From positions 19,964,001 to 20,028,000 of the forward strand of contig JBHGNT010000013.1 of assembly GCA_043228905.1 (NCBI GenBank): DNA of 64,000 nt, written 5' to 3'. The position numbers and the translations under genes are program-made. Below the pieces are notes generated by a model. It did not search any database, was not told the DNA's origin, and saw only the letters and a list, made by a program, of their open reading frames with translations. Shown piece by piece: positions 23,851 through 35,157 of the stretch. The DNA comes from Azolla caroliniana. Lineage: Eukaryota; Polypodiophyta. The first letter of the stretch is position 1, and every line of letters begins with the position of its first letter.

Positions 23851-23966
23851 CTCAAGGTTCTCTTTTATCTGCAGCAGGGTTGGCCCAAATCTTCTATCCG
23901 TATATAATTGATATAGAAAGTTCAAGGTTCTCTTTTTGCTGCAGCACGCTCAGCCCGAATTTTCTC
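23851..23966 (-). repeat. Partial duplication of the last ENOD93 exon
   Basis: CTCAAGGTTCTCTTTTATCT plus GCAGCAGGGTTGGCCCAAATC at 23851-23891 repeats, with differences, the coding sequence TTCAAGGTTCTCTTTTTGCT plus GCAGCACGCTCAGCCCGAAT at 23921-23960 (offset about 69 bp). The duplicate lies 3' of the stop codon in gene orientation, so it is probably transcribed 3'UTR. Confidence 0.7.
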
Positions 23967-25394
23967 ATACGATGTTGTTCGTGCACATTCCAAAATAGTC
24001 TGATCGGATACAATGAAATATGTAGCAACAGTTGCTGTTGAGTAAAGAATAAAGAATCAAGGCAAAGCATTAAACCAACTCATTGAACAAAATACTAATA
24101 AATATCAACATAAACACATAAACCTTGAATCCTGAACTACCTGCAGAAATTATCAAAGCTTGCGCAGTGTAGTTAAGGTGGGCTTTTGCCCATGGTATTG
24201 TTCTTACCCCAATCAGCTGCATGCCATCAACATGATGAATTATTATCTCATTACATAAAGAAATTGTGCACCCACGCATTCATTTAAACCTCACATCACA
24301 GAGGTGATTGATTTTTTCAATAAACGAATTAAGAGTTTTAATATAAGGTTATTACCGTTGGAATAGCAGATGCGACAAACGCAATTGATGCTGCCTTAGC
24401 ACCAGCCCGTACACCTTCTACATTGTCTCACAAATAAGAATATATTTTAGAGTTATAACTTATACTACGCCTAACAACCAAAGATAATTGATCACTTAAA
24501 CAAATATCAAGAATTGAAACAATGGGGTGTACGAGGAAAGAAGGACAATTTTGATATAACTACCACTTTCTTATCACTAATGCATGAATGAAAGAAACAA
24601 TCTGGACGGCATATCCATGCTTTGTAGGCTTTTTTTACAGCCTCTTTGCGGATTTTAAGAAAGCACTTGATACAACACCAAAAATCAACCTATAGGACAA
24701 AACAAAGAATATTTCCGCACCAAGTTACAACCAACACATTGTGATTCATACGCCAATCGTGACTCACTCATACAGCATGATACATTCATGTTGACCTAAG
24801 TACAAAAGTTTTCTTGATGTGTGTCTCCTTCCTAAGAAGGGATATTCATACTTTGAAGCACCAAGTCTCAATGTGTTGTGGATAAGGAAGATATTATCTA
24901 GAGAAATCTGAGGTAAAAGAATGTTATCAGTTGAAGAGAGCTTGGTTTATGAATTGTTCAGTTATAAAATGTTGGTGTGGAATCTGGAAGACATTTATGA
25001 TCTTGCTTCTCATATATGATACAATATCATGCATGGTCATAATAATTTATATCTAATCTTTCTGAGTTCAAAATATTTTTGGATCATACATCTGCTGAAT
25101 CACAGTTAACCTTGACTTTGAGGAGGCACTATGACTTGCCATTCCAAACAGTTTCTACACACCAGCATAATTTGTGCTGCTTTTCTCGTAGATCATGAGC
25201 TTCTATAGCCTCAAGCTCAGACCAATTAAATACCCAACTCTAAAGCTCTCTTCTTCTTACCTCACTGAATTGAGCTTGAGCCTCATTAAATTGCCACATT
25301 AGCACCAGGTAGAAGTGAAAATTATACATGTAACCATTTGGAAAAGACTGTCAACGATGCTTCTCTTTCATGCAAGTCATTTTGCAACCATGTC

Positions 25395-25442
<48 letters not shown>

Positions 25443-28015
25443 AAACTTGAAAGTTGAGTTGAACAAAACAAGATGCCATAAGTCACTCATGGATGACGGA
25501 GGCACATACTGAGCTACAGCATTGAGTTTTTACGTCTTATAAAGGCCCTGTTCTATATCTCTTCTCAAAGCTAACTTCCCCGCACTCTTTTCCCATATCC
25601 AGAAATCCTCATCAAAAACCTTCACTTGCATAGCTCTTGCTGAGAGTAAATGAAAACCCAAGTCAAGATCATAAAGAACCTCCATCCCACGTTTTCCATA
25701 AGTAATGAGACCAAGGCCACCAACACCAGAAAATGCCAAAGTTGTCACGACTGGAAACCTTTATAGTTGGAGTTATGATTCTTAAAACCTGAGACATGTG
25801 TTTGGAAGCACTATTGTCCACTTCTTGGGCGGAGTTGCAAGTAGTGTACTCCATAACAGCATTAGAACAAGTGCCATCAAATTTGGCATACCAAGACTTT
25901 TCTGCAGTCAAAGTATCAGCGTATTAACTGACTGTCAGTCGACGTATCTTTGATCAAAAACTTGGTCCCCAAATCTTTGAACATCAGATGGTATAAGTGA
26001 ACACAGCCTACCTAGACAAAAGAGGAGAATGAGAAGACATTCAAATCAAAGATGGTCCTGCTGCGATCTCAATAATGTATAGGGTACAATCCGAGAAACC
26101 ACTTCCTAAGTGGGTGAAGATACTTCAAGATGAACGGTTCCCACCAATCACCATAGAGACATAAAAATAATGCTAATATGAAATTTGCAATGCACTGAAA
26201 GAGCCACCCAAGGTGTGAATCATTCATTGTTTTCTGATCAAAATCACCAATGGAGGCTCCAATATCACGCATGAGTAATCAAACTTGAGACCTAGTTGAT
26301 CAGTGGTCGGCCTCAAGAATGGAAGTTGATGGCAACCAGATGAGTCAGGGAACCTGCACAAGGTGGATATGTCCCTCAAAAGGTCCAAAGCACAAGGTTG
26401 CACCCAAAGGAAGTGAGTGGGCTACGAGGAAACATCGAGTGGAAACTCGGGGGTAAAGCATCTGTGCAGTACTGAGGACTCCAATACCAGAAAAATATAC
26501 AATATGGTATGACATTTGTGTTCCTAAATGGACACCCCAAGGAGACTGGTTCACAAATTCCTTGCTTGCAACATTTCTGACGCCCTTCTCTAAGCAGTGT
26601 GCCACAAAGGACACGTTCATGGCCAATTGACGTGGTAGATATTTCCAAATTGTCAGTTTACTGAGTTCCTTTGCTGTGCAGCTTCATGTGCGCCTATCCA
26701 CTCCCTACATATGGTATTTTATACATATCGTGTGATCCTGGGTGCACTCTCACTGGGTGATGCAAATCTGATTAGGCCAGAAATCCTGACACACCACCCA
26801 ACTATTGGCATAGGTTTTCACCTCAGTTCATGGACTCTATCATGGCACATTGAGACAACATAGATCATATATTCTCTTTCTCTGCTCAATATTCACCAAA
26901 CTCACAATTTCTATGGTCCATGTGTGATCATTGGAAAGGCAATTTCGAGGCATTTCCTTTTCTTTCAATATGTATTTGTAAATTCTTTGAAGGGAACAAA
27001 ACTCTACTGGTAATCCTCGAGTTTCTAGAACCCTAACAAAGGATAGAGCGAGTACTCACCTTGAAATGGTGCAAGAAGAACTACATGGAAAATATAAATG
27101 TGAATATAATATTCTATTTATAATAAAGATTAAGGGAAAAAATTAATTAAATTGCTCACTATTGCTATCAGAGGTAAAGTGAGAAGAAAAAGCATTGCTT
27201 GCCATCTTCTACTTCATCATGGCTTTTTCTATTTTACAAAACCTTTCCAGTTATCACATAATAAAATTTCTTGATCCAAAAATGCATTAGACATATAGGG
27301 GCTCAGGACACAGCATCAAAAATGACAAATTTTAGCGATTAAATCTGTTTTGCTAATTCATCACTCTTAGAGATTTCAGAACACTGTGAGTTCATAAAGA
27401 GTATGCAATGCACCATCCACATCCATCGCATGAAAGCAGAATACATACACATCCATATACATAAATACACAATAGTGTGCATATAAACATACTGACGTCC
27501 ATATTTATCCATCTGTCTACATACGCATACACGTACACGTACACATGCATGTGCATGTGCATATCTAGATAGATAGATATAAATATATTGTGTGTGTATC
27601 ATATCTATTTGCCTATCTAGACACATACATAAATATAGAAATACATAGGAACAGATATATAGAGCAAGCTGTTCATCTGTAAAGTGTAGATCTTAAAAGA
27701 TCATATTAATATTGAGCAGAACCACTACATGCACCACCGTTAAACAACAACAAAATCATGAGGTGATATTTTCTCCCCCACAACAAAGACAACATAGAAG
27801 TCGAAACATAAAAATAAGAAACAGAACAAAAATAAGACATAATTCTCCCATACATATATAGAGAGAAATGCATGAATGTATATACATATACATATATAGC
27901 GCTAACCTTGTGTACAGTTTCTTGACGAAATTTCTTTGGTGGATTCACTGGGGGAAGAGATTAGGACAGTTTTCTGTGTCTGTTCATTCCAGCGATCTCT
28001 TGCGTTGGTCACCAT
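23922..28015 (-). CDS. ENOD93: ENOD93-family small membrane protein, 4 exons
   Basis: Minus-strand gene assembled from four exons: 28015-27907, 24417-24356, 24216-24141 and 24034-23922. Donors are GTTAGC, GTAATA and GTAGTT, acceptors all end in AG, and the phases join without a stop (109+62+76+113 = 360 nt, 119 residues). Residues 36-70 read QEGVRAGAKAAS..AFVASAIPT..VRTIPWAKAH, followed by LNYTAQALIISA, then a hydrophobic ATVATYFIV and SDQTILECAR. This is the early nodulin 93 signature (EGV.AGAKAA, ASAIPT, PWA.A.LN.TAQALI, YFIV.D.TIL). ENOD93 was named in legume nodules but occurs throughout plants. The family has hydrophobic segments and has been linked to mitochondrial membranes. The basic C-terminal tail (EKIRAERAAAKREP) is longer than I expect for the family. 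Intron 1 is about 3.5 kb and full of relics. The exon-1 start (ATG at 28013-28015) is the least certain part. Confidence 0.85.
25398..25441. repeat. (TA)n microsatellite
   Basis: About 44 bp of uninterrupted TA inside intron 1 of the ENOD93-like gene. Confidence 0.95.
25530..26648 (-). other. Unrecognised protein-like relic in ENOD93 intron 1
   Basis: Three minus-strand open stretches lie close together and have protein-like composition with few low-complexity runs: 26345-26626 (contains PWGVHLGTQMSYHIVYFSGI), 26069-26272 (contains GWLFQCIANFILALFLCLYG) and 25530-25748 (contains FSGVGGLGLITYGKRGMEVL). Hydrophobic stretches suggest a membrane protein. I do not recognise the family. They could be pieces of a broken retrocopy in the same orientation as the host gene, or chance. 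Confidence 0.3.
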
Positions 28016-28204
28016 ATCCTCTTGACAGAAGCAGGATTCAGAACACCGTCGTCCAAAAAAACAAATGTTGGGGAGGGAGAAAGCACGTTGGCTTTTTTCC
28101 GCTTAGGAAATGCAAAATTGTTGGCGGCTCTGTGGCAGTGCTATCTTGTCCACCTTTCTTTCTTTGACTCGGCCAAAAGACCCAAAGAGGAGAGGAACTT
28201 TGCT

Positions 28205-28376
28205 TGATACCAACTCCCCCCATCACTTGTTGGACATTTTGTCACAAATCTATTAGTACCACACTAATCATACAATTAAGAGAGCTCTTTTGATACCAAC
28301 TCCCTCCATCACTTGTTGGACATTTTGTCACAAATCTATTAGTACCACACTAATCATACAATTAAGAGAGCTCTTC
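28205..28376 (+). repeat. 86-bp tandem duplication
   Basis: Two adjacent, nearly identical 86-bp copies (28205-28290 and 28291-28376) beginning TGATACCAACTCC. It lies about 190 bp upstream of the ENOD93 start codon in gene orientation, so it falls in the promoter or 5'UTR region. Each copy ends with the palindromic AGAGAGCTCTT. Confidence 0.9.
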
Positions 28377-30205
28377 CGACCGTGCAACATTTTCTTGATC
28401 TATATTCACCGAGCTCCTTGACATAATTCTTGGTATTCTAAATTGACGTTTCATCGTCACGGGATCGTTAGCACAACTGTTTTTTAAACCACCTAGAGCT
28501 CAACATTGTGCAAAGTTCAAACCATTGAAGCTCTTTCCTTTCTTTTTGTCGAGGAACTATTTAGAACCAAATACACGCAAGTAATCGACATGCATCGACT
28601 ACATACTTTCTCTCTTGGTTGCGTCGCTTGTTGCTCATACCAATTGAGCATAGTCTGGTGAAGCTTTTAGTGAGCATTTCAACGCGGCCTAATAATAAGT
28701 CATACTCATGCAACACCTTAAAAGGTTGAATGGAACTTTAGATTGTCTATTTGCATGACATAATTTGTAATTTGTGGAATTACTATCCCGATTTGTATTT
28801 AGTTGCAATTATACCTTGTTATCTTATTTTCTCTTTCGAATAATACATGGAATGAGAATCATTGTTGGTTTCTAAAGTAATAACACATATGTTCTCAAAA
28901 TTTTCTCTTGATATAAATGAGATTTACGTACAATGCCACCTCGAAAGAGCATTTTGTGACACCCAACACTTAATAGATGTTGGATTTGTAGGCCATAATT
29001 AGTTTTTTCAAATGACATTCAATATTCAACAAAAATAATTGTGTATCAATAAAATATATTTGGTCATCCAATGGCTTCCTACTTTGTGAGCTAAATATGT
29101 GATACACAATAGGAATTTCTCTTGCACTCTAGATTTTGCAATTTGAAGCATGAAAAACACAACTATGGTCATGAATATAGTTGAGACATTATATATCATG
29201 ACATAATCTTCACTTTCTCAACTTTATTTGAACTTTTTGGTTGAAGAATTGTGTTTCTTCCCATATTTATCAATGAATTTTTTAAATATTATTAGCATTG
29301 ATAACATTACGATTCCAATTCTAGCATGCAACAATAGGTAAAGGAAAAGAAATGAGGACATCATTTGGGTGTTTGGTTACATTGGGAAGGAGACACACAC
29401 ATGCATACATACACACATAGAGCTCTCGTCTAGTTGTTTAAGTTAAGTAGGACTACAAAGGCTTTGACATGTTTCTACAATGCTTTAGTCCTTTTCATAG
29501 TAGAGTGACCACAAAAACCTTACATTCTCAACCTTTTGTCTCTTACGCCCCTCTTTTCCTTCTATACAAATATGCATCCTTGGTAAGAATTCAATGTGAA
29601 CAGTGTGAGACATTAACATGATATGCTAGATCACAAGGGAAAAGTGCTCAAACTCATTAGTATGGAGATAAAGTCTAAGGAAAGAACAAATAGCAAGTTG
29701 GAAAATGAACAAAAGCATGAGGGTGTGAAAGTTCAAAATCCAACACAAAGAGAAATCAAGTTCTTTTGTAGATTTTTGTGCGCTAAGAGACCTAGGGAGT
29801 AAGGGAATAAGGAAAACAAACGCCTCATTTCTAGTAATTATAATTTCGATTAATGAAGAATTATATTTGAAGTAATTGGGTCTCAACCTAAGTTGGTGAT
29901 GAGAGGAGTGCTAGGAGTGAAAGGGGAGCATAAAGTAAAAAGGCTATGAAAAACCAAACTAATGGGCAAGATGTCTCTCTTGGTTGATAATCCATGTGGT
30001 TTCCTCACACTATCACGTGCATATACATGTTTTCATGACAGCATGAAGCGTACAACAAGCACTTAACAACATGCTCACATTGTCATATCATTATTACCTC
30101 ACAACCAAGTTTGGGTGCTTAGTGTAAGAGATGTAGATGTTGTTCAAAGACTTGCAAGTCTAAGCGAGTGTCAAAATATGCCTAGAAAGACAATGAGCTA
30201 TCTCA
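28377..30205. other. Intergenic, no gene seen
   Basis: AT-rich, short open frames only (for example 29626-29886 minus). Nothing recognised. Confidence 0.4.
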
Positions 30206-30568
30206 ATGAGTTCAACGACGAAAAATAGATCTATTATATTTGCAACAAGAAGTGTCGAGAACAAACTCTCCAAAGAAACCAAAGATCAATCTTCCAAAGG
30301 TCAATGGTATGTGGTTTTAGATCCAACCATTATTGAAAAAACTGCATCTAGTTATCCCGATACATCTTATCAATACCCAGCCAATGTTGCTCAATTTGAG
30401 TTAGTCAAAAATTTGCTAACCTCCGTGACATTAACATGGTTTACATCATTACTTGATAAGGGTCATTCATTGCTAGAAAATTTTAATGGTTTTATTAGAA
30501 AATTTAAAGCAAACCTTGAAGTTATTGCTACAATGACGATGATGACAAACAAGATCGGAAAATTATAA
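30206..30568 (+). mobile_element. Ty3/gypsy gag fragment
   Basis: A 120-codon frame from an ATG at 30206. The part at about 30380-30517 (VKNLLTSVTLTWFTSLLDKG then HSLLENFNGFIRKFKANL) has the pattern of the retrotransposon gag domain: a conserved L..G.A..WF..LL followed by a spaced F..F. This is the chromovirus-like arrangement in which a protease, RT and integrase would follow. No such downstream domains were seen intact. The frame ends at 30568 and a hAT-like element sits 257 bp further on. Confidence 0.6.
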
Positions 30569-30824
30569 CAAGTAGATTGCACTACTTCAACGTACATGAT
30601 AGACTCATCTTATTGCATGTGATATTCAGTGGGACAAAGAAGCATGAATGGATCAAGCCCGTCGTTGGTTATTTCCTTCTTACCTTTCGTGAAGATCTCA
30701 AGTTGTTTCCAAAAGCAAGTAGTCAAGTTATGAAGTGTGATAATCACTTATTCGCGCAACATTTTAAGCGCCCAAAAATGTTACAACTAGCTGGAAGCAA
30801 ATATATGCTTTTATGGCATATGCA

Positions 30825-31142
30825 TAGCAATGGGTCCGATTCGGTTCGGTTTTTTGGCCTTGAAACCAAACCAAACCAAACCACTTATTAATGAAAAAAC
30901 CAAACCAAACCGGTTTAGGATTTATTATTATTTAGGGTTAGAGGGAAATTTTAGGATTATTATTTTTAAACCTTTAAACCGAAACGATAAACTTATAAGC
31001 CTTTAAACCGTTAAACCGAGCCGAACCGAATAGTATACTTTGAAATCAAACCAAACTAATTATATTAACTTTGAACCGATAAACCATTAAGCCACGACTT
31101 AGCGGTTTGGTTCGGTTCGAGTTGAAACCGGGCCTATTGCTA
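30825..31142 (+). mobile_element. Complete hAT-like non-autonomous element (318 bp)
   Basis: Ends TAGCAATGGGTCC and GGGCCTATTGCTA are inverted repeats of each other with one mismatch. The perfect 8-bp direct repeat CATATGCA flanks it (30817-30824 and 31143-31150). The interior is built from AACCAAACC / GGTTCGGTT runs. It is the shortest complete copy here and lies inside the chromovirus relic region. Confidence 0.92.
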
Positions 31143-31150
31143 CATATGCA

Positions 31151-32829
31151 TCAACTTTGACGCATGTGCGAGAAACAAAATCTGTGTTGATAGATGTCCC
31201 CACTCTGATAGAGATCATAACAACACATTATCAAGGGCCCTTGTCTAGTGTTGATAAGCAACAGGTCTTGCGAACCTTTAAAACGCGGCAAGTCTAGGAG
31301 TACATAACCTAGTTGTTATTAGTTGTGGAGATTGAACCACTACAATTGTATGACATCCATCATCTTCTATTGCTACATAAAGTGCCATTCCTTTACGGTC
31401 ATCAAGTGTTGTTTGTCCTGGTTTTGAACAATGTAAATTGTAAACAATTGTTACCTAGAGGCTAGAACCAAGATATTGAGGTATCTATGGGAGATTATCC
31501 TTTAAACACAATTTGTAATATTACAACAAAGGACATGTACTTACTCAGTAATGCAAAACCAATCATACCACATAATATTGATCACACACATTAATATATC
31601 ACAATTGATCTCCCATGGACATTTAAAATATATGTCTCTCCGCTTTTATAACCAACTAAAGAAGTGGACCTCAAACAAAAGTGTATCATTATTCCTAACT
31701 TGCCCTGTTTATTATTTGCTATGTTTGATGTCCTTGAGGCGTTGCTTTTTTAATATACACTCTCTATTTATCATTAAGGATGCCATTATGTTCATATTTA
31801 CAGCCATAGATTGACACATGCATGATATTCATCATATTCTCCATGCGTGGTATTCTCAATATTCGAGAATACAAAATGGCCCTAAGAATATTTAAAAACC
31901 ATTCGTTTTGTAAAATAAATATACAAAAAAATAAATAATTAATTAATTTAAAAATAAATCAATTTAATTCACTAAAAAAAGAACAATTATTCATTAATAA
32001 ATTATAAAAATATGATTAGTATAAACTCTCCTTTCTAGTGTCAAAAAAAAAGAGAGGAGAGTTTATGAACCTTTATTTTATTTAAATAATTGATTTTTTT
32101 ATTTGAAAAAAACGAATATTTTTATTTTTACTATGAAAACATGATTAATGTGAAGTCTCAATTTTAATGTCAGGTAAAAATATCCATAAATTTTGGGAAA
32201 AGAAAAGGTGAAGAATTAATGAACCTTTATTTTATTTTATTTATTTATTAAAAATAAAACGAAAAATTATTTTATTTTATTTATTTATTTAGTAAAGAAT
32301 CAAGATCTCCAATGAAAATTTATTACCGTCAAGTCTCTCTCAACTCTCTATTTTATTATCCCCTTTTTATTGTCAAGTACCACTTTTTTTCCTAAGAAAC
32401 TAAAAGGAGGGAGTTCATCTCCTTTTTTTATCTTTGTTTTTTAAAACGAATACTTGACCACACAAATGTATGCGTATTCGTTTGCATTCGAATGGAAAAT
32501 CCCACGAATGTGAATATGTTGATCTATGTTTACAGCAATGGCCTTTAGACAAATGATAATATGCATTCTTGTTGGATGGCTAGCATAATGATAAAACATA
32601 TTTAAATTGTTGGAATTTCTCTAGTAATCAACATAACTCATGTTAGACATTGCTTAAAAAATTAACACGAACGCAATACATTTTGGAAGTGCTTATTATT
32701 TTTTGATCCATGCAAACTCCAAATTTTGTAATAAAAATGTCATACTTGTCAGAACTTGATGGAATGGAGTATGTGAACTCCCATCATCATGATTCATGAA
32801 CCTTGTTCTTTTCATGCAAATGACCTTAA
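31151..32829. other. AT-rich stretch, no gene seen
   Basis: May contain eroded retrotransposon interior between the gag and chromodomain relics, but no RT, RNase H or integrase motif could be read. 31900-32480 is very AT-rich. Confidence 0.4.
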
Positions 32830-32949
32830 ATGGCTTCTATTTTACCTTGCCACATCCCTATAGTAAGGTTGATATTTACCTCTTTAGCTCTTATGAGCTC
32901 ATTTCCTAGTCATCGATGTTGCTTTTCAACTAAATCTCCCGCAAACAAT

Positions 32950-33185
32950 GTGCCTACATCCACATTTCATGTTTCTTTGTTGGATCCATTTACAAGTAAT
33001 CCTTCCCCAATTGAGGTTGATATTTCATGACCAATTTTGGGTTAAGGAGTTTTTTAGTTTATTGGCTTTCTTTCCCCCGATCGACATCTATATTACTTCA
33101 CCTAATGGAAAGATATTATCCAATTGATAGTATATGGGAACCTTTTGAGAATTTGGTTAATGCTCCTGATCCAAAATGTCATTGA
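32950..33185 (+). mobile_element. Chromovirus integrase tail and chromodomain relic
   Basis: VPTSTFHVSLLDPFTSNPSP at 32950-33009 fits the FHVSLL.P. motif that closes gypsy integrase. After a frame break, 33111-33185 reads RYYPIDSIWEPFENLVNAPD followed by PKCH and a stop, the WEP.ENL core of the chromodomain that chromoviruses carry at the integrase C-terminus. Frame changes between the parts show it is dead. It lies 2.4 kb after, and in the same orientation as, the gag fragment, so both may be from one element that has lost its middle. Confidence 0.65.
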
Positions 33186-33289
33186 CTACAATGATCATTG
33201 ATTGGACATCTAGAACACTCTAACTACCTACAATTTGATTGATCTTAGGCCAAAAGTAGACCTTTGTTGTTGGTCATTCAATAGACGTT

Positions 33290-33620
33290 GTATATCATAA
33301 TTATTGGTTTAAGAAGGCAAAGTTAATGGACCCGTCAAGGGTAATGAGGGGTAGTGAAAATGCCCCGAGCCAACATCCAATCATTGGGTGCTACAACATC
33401 GAAGTAACCCACGCCACACTCCTAAGAAAAGTGTGAATGACTTTTGACAAGTGGGTACCTGTACCCGAAACTGACACAAGTGGGTAGGTAGAAAATACCT
33501 AGAGGCGTTATTTCTGCTTGCAAGGAAGGTCAACGAATAACGACGCGGAACTTTTAAAATACCTGGAAGTCCAAAGTTTTTGTTAAAGACGATAGGTAAA
33601 CATCTATGGGTAGACGCTAA
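33290..33620 (+). pseudogene. Plastid 23S rRNA fragment (nuclear plastid DNA relic)
   Basis: The sequence follows plastid 23S rRNA in sense over about 330 nt. AGGGGTAG.GAAAATGCC.CGAGCCAA, GCGCTAC..C..TGAAGTAACCCA.GCC, GTACCTGTACCCGAAAC, GACACA.GTGGGTAGGTAG and GAATACCTAG.GGCG are recognisable, with substitutions. A fainter match follows through the region corresponding to CAAAGTCGTAAGACCATGTATGGGG. By my estimate the divergence is roughly a quarter of positions, so it is an old copy and not a functional rRNA gene. The comparison is from memory of the plastid sequence; a mitochondrial origin fits the GTGGGTAGGTAG variant less well. Confidence 0.75.
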
Positions 33621-33639
33621 AAATGCTTGTTTCATGGCC

Positions 33640-34704
33640 TTAGAGATAAGGATTCTTTCTTGAGTTATGATGTTTTACAAGATGGACAATTAGTGTTGAT
33701 CCCCCCTAAAAGATGAATGTCTCATTGAGGCTACAATAAAACCCATTAGAATTCTAGCCAAGGTAGATAAGATTTGGATCCTAGACCTTGATCCTAATGT
33801 TGTTCATCCATGGTGGGATCTATGGATAGTGGGCAAAAAACCATTATGTGAATTGGAATGGGATCCAGGCGAATGGAAGTGGTTACCTACATCATATTTT
33901 GGGGAGGATGTTAGGCCGAAGCTGTTTTTTCAATATTCGGTTCGATTGGGAAGGGAGATGTTACGACGTAGGATACCTCATTGGCTGACAGCAGCTACAA
34001 CATGGTTGAGTTATAATGTTGATTCTACTCATATGACAACATTTTGGAAATGGCTATGGGCTATGCAAATTCCAAAGAAGATTATTTTATTTAGATGGTT
34101 GATTGTTCATTATGCGGTTCCTGTTAGGGTTTGGATGCATTGTAAGGATGTCGATCAAATGTGTGATTTTTGTGGATTAGAGATGGAGTCTCTTCATCAC
34201 CTATTATGGTCATGTATGGCAGCTAAATTGGTTTGGAAAAGGATATTACGTTTATTGCATGAAGTATATGGCTCTAGAGTATATAAATGGGGAGCAATGA
34301 TGTGGGCTGCTATTAAGGGTAAGGTACAAGATTATGAACAAGAAAAGGTTACATTTGCATTGCATACAAGAGGTCGATATGTTGAGGAAGTGTTACCGTG
34401 TATGCATAGTAATTCAATACAAATTGGGGTGGTTTGGAAGACTATTAGTTCCATAACATTGTGGGTTTTGTAGACTAGTAGATGTCGAAAGATATTTCAG
34501 CAAATTCAATGGAATGTTGTGGATGTAGTCAAGGAGATTTGGTTTACCTTGGTGCATACACTAAAAGGAGAGTATGACGCTATCAAGAGTGATTCAGATG
34601 TAGTCCTTCGAAAGAAAGAGGTTTTTAAGAAGACATGGGAAAGGATGAATGTATTTTACATGGTTAATTCTTGTTTACGTTGGAGATATCTATTAGAGAT
34701 CTAA
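33640..34704 (+). mobile_element. LINE (L1-type) C-terminal fragment
   Basis: From about 33.7 kb the frame reads ...ILAKVDKIWILDLDP...KPLCELEWDPGEWKW. It then gives FWKWLWAMQIPKKIILFRWL and the zinc-finger-like CDFCGLEMESLHHLLWSC, which is the zf-RVT region at the C-terminus of plant L1 reverse transcriptases. An in-frame TAG at 34471-34473 interrupts it, and the frame resumes to 34704. It parallels the LINE at 51.7-52.5 kb nearly block for block (WKWLWSMQIPRKIVLFRWLL; ESIKHVLWSC). It is 5'-truncated and has no RT palm. Confidence 0.8.
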
Positions 34705-34734
34705 GTACTAAAGTAAGCTTAAGATAAGGATAAA

Positions 34735-35146
34735 GTAATGATAGATAGAAAGGAGAAAGAGAAAGAAGGGTGCCGATCCACCCGACCACCCCCGAGCGAA
34801 GGGATAGAGACGGACTCGAGCCTCGATTGGCGTCCCATACCACCGTCGTGGCGTCGAGTCGTACCTGGTGCTGGCGTGCTTGCTACAAGAGTTCACCCAC
34901 CACAAGAGCAGAGTCACGATGTAGTAAAAAAGATCCTCAAATGAGGGTAGCTAGGCCTCTTATTTATAGCGATACCCAAGGCCCCCAGGCAAGTTCACAC
35001 TTGACCTAATGGGTTGTCTCAATCCCGAGGATTAAAAGTAATCCTCCCCTTCTTTACACTCTCGTTTAACCCTCACACTTATCCACGTGTATAGAATACT
35101 ACGGTAAATTCTCACCACGGGATATTAAATGGTCATGCCCGTAACA
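34735..35146 (-). mobile_element. Possible solo LTR
   Basis: On the minus strand the segment begins TGTTACGGGCATGACC at 35146. It carries a TATA box CTATAAATA at about 34961-34969, then a GC-rich part, and could end in ...CTATCTATCA at about 34739. TG...CA ends, an internal TATA and a length of about 410 bp suit an LTR. No 5-bp target duplication was found and the 3' end is a guess. Confidence 0.3.
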
Positions 35147-35157
35147 GTATCAACCAC

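Noticed and set aside
25530-26648. Plastid photosystem gene fragment (psaA/psbB/psbC-like) in ENOD93 intron 1
   Set aside because: Considered because of the Gly/Trp/Phe-rich hydrophobic stretches. No sustained match to any of these proteins as I know them.
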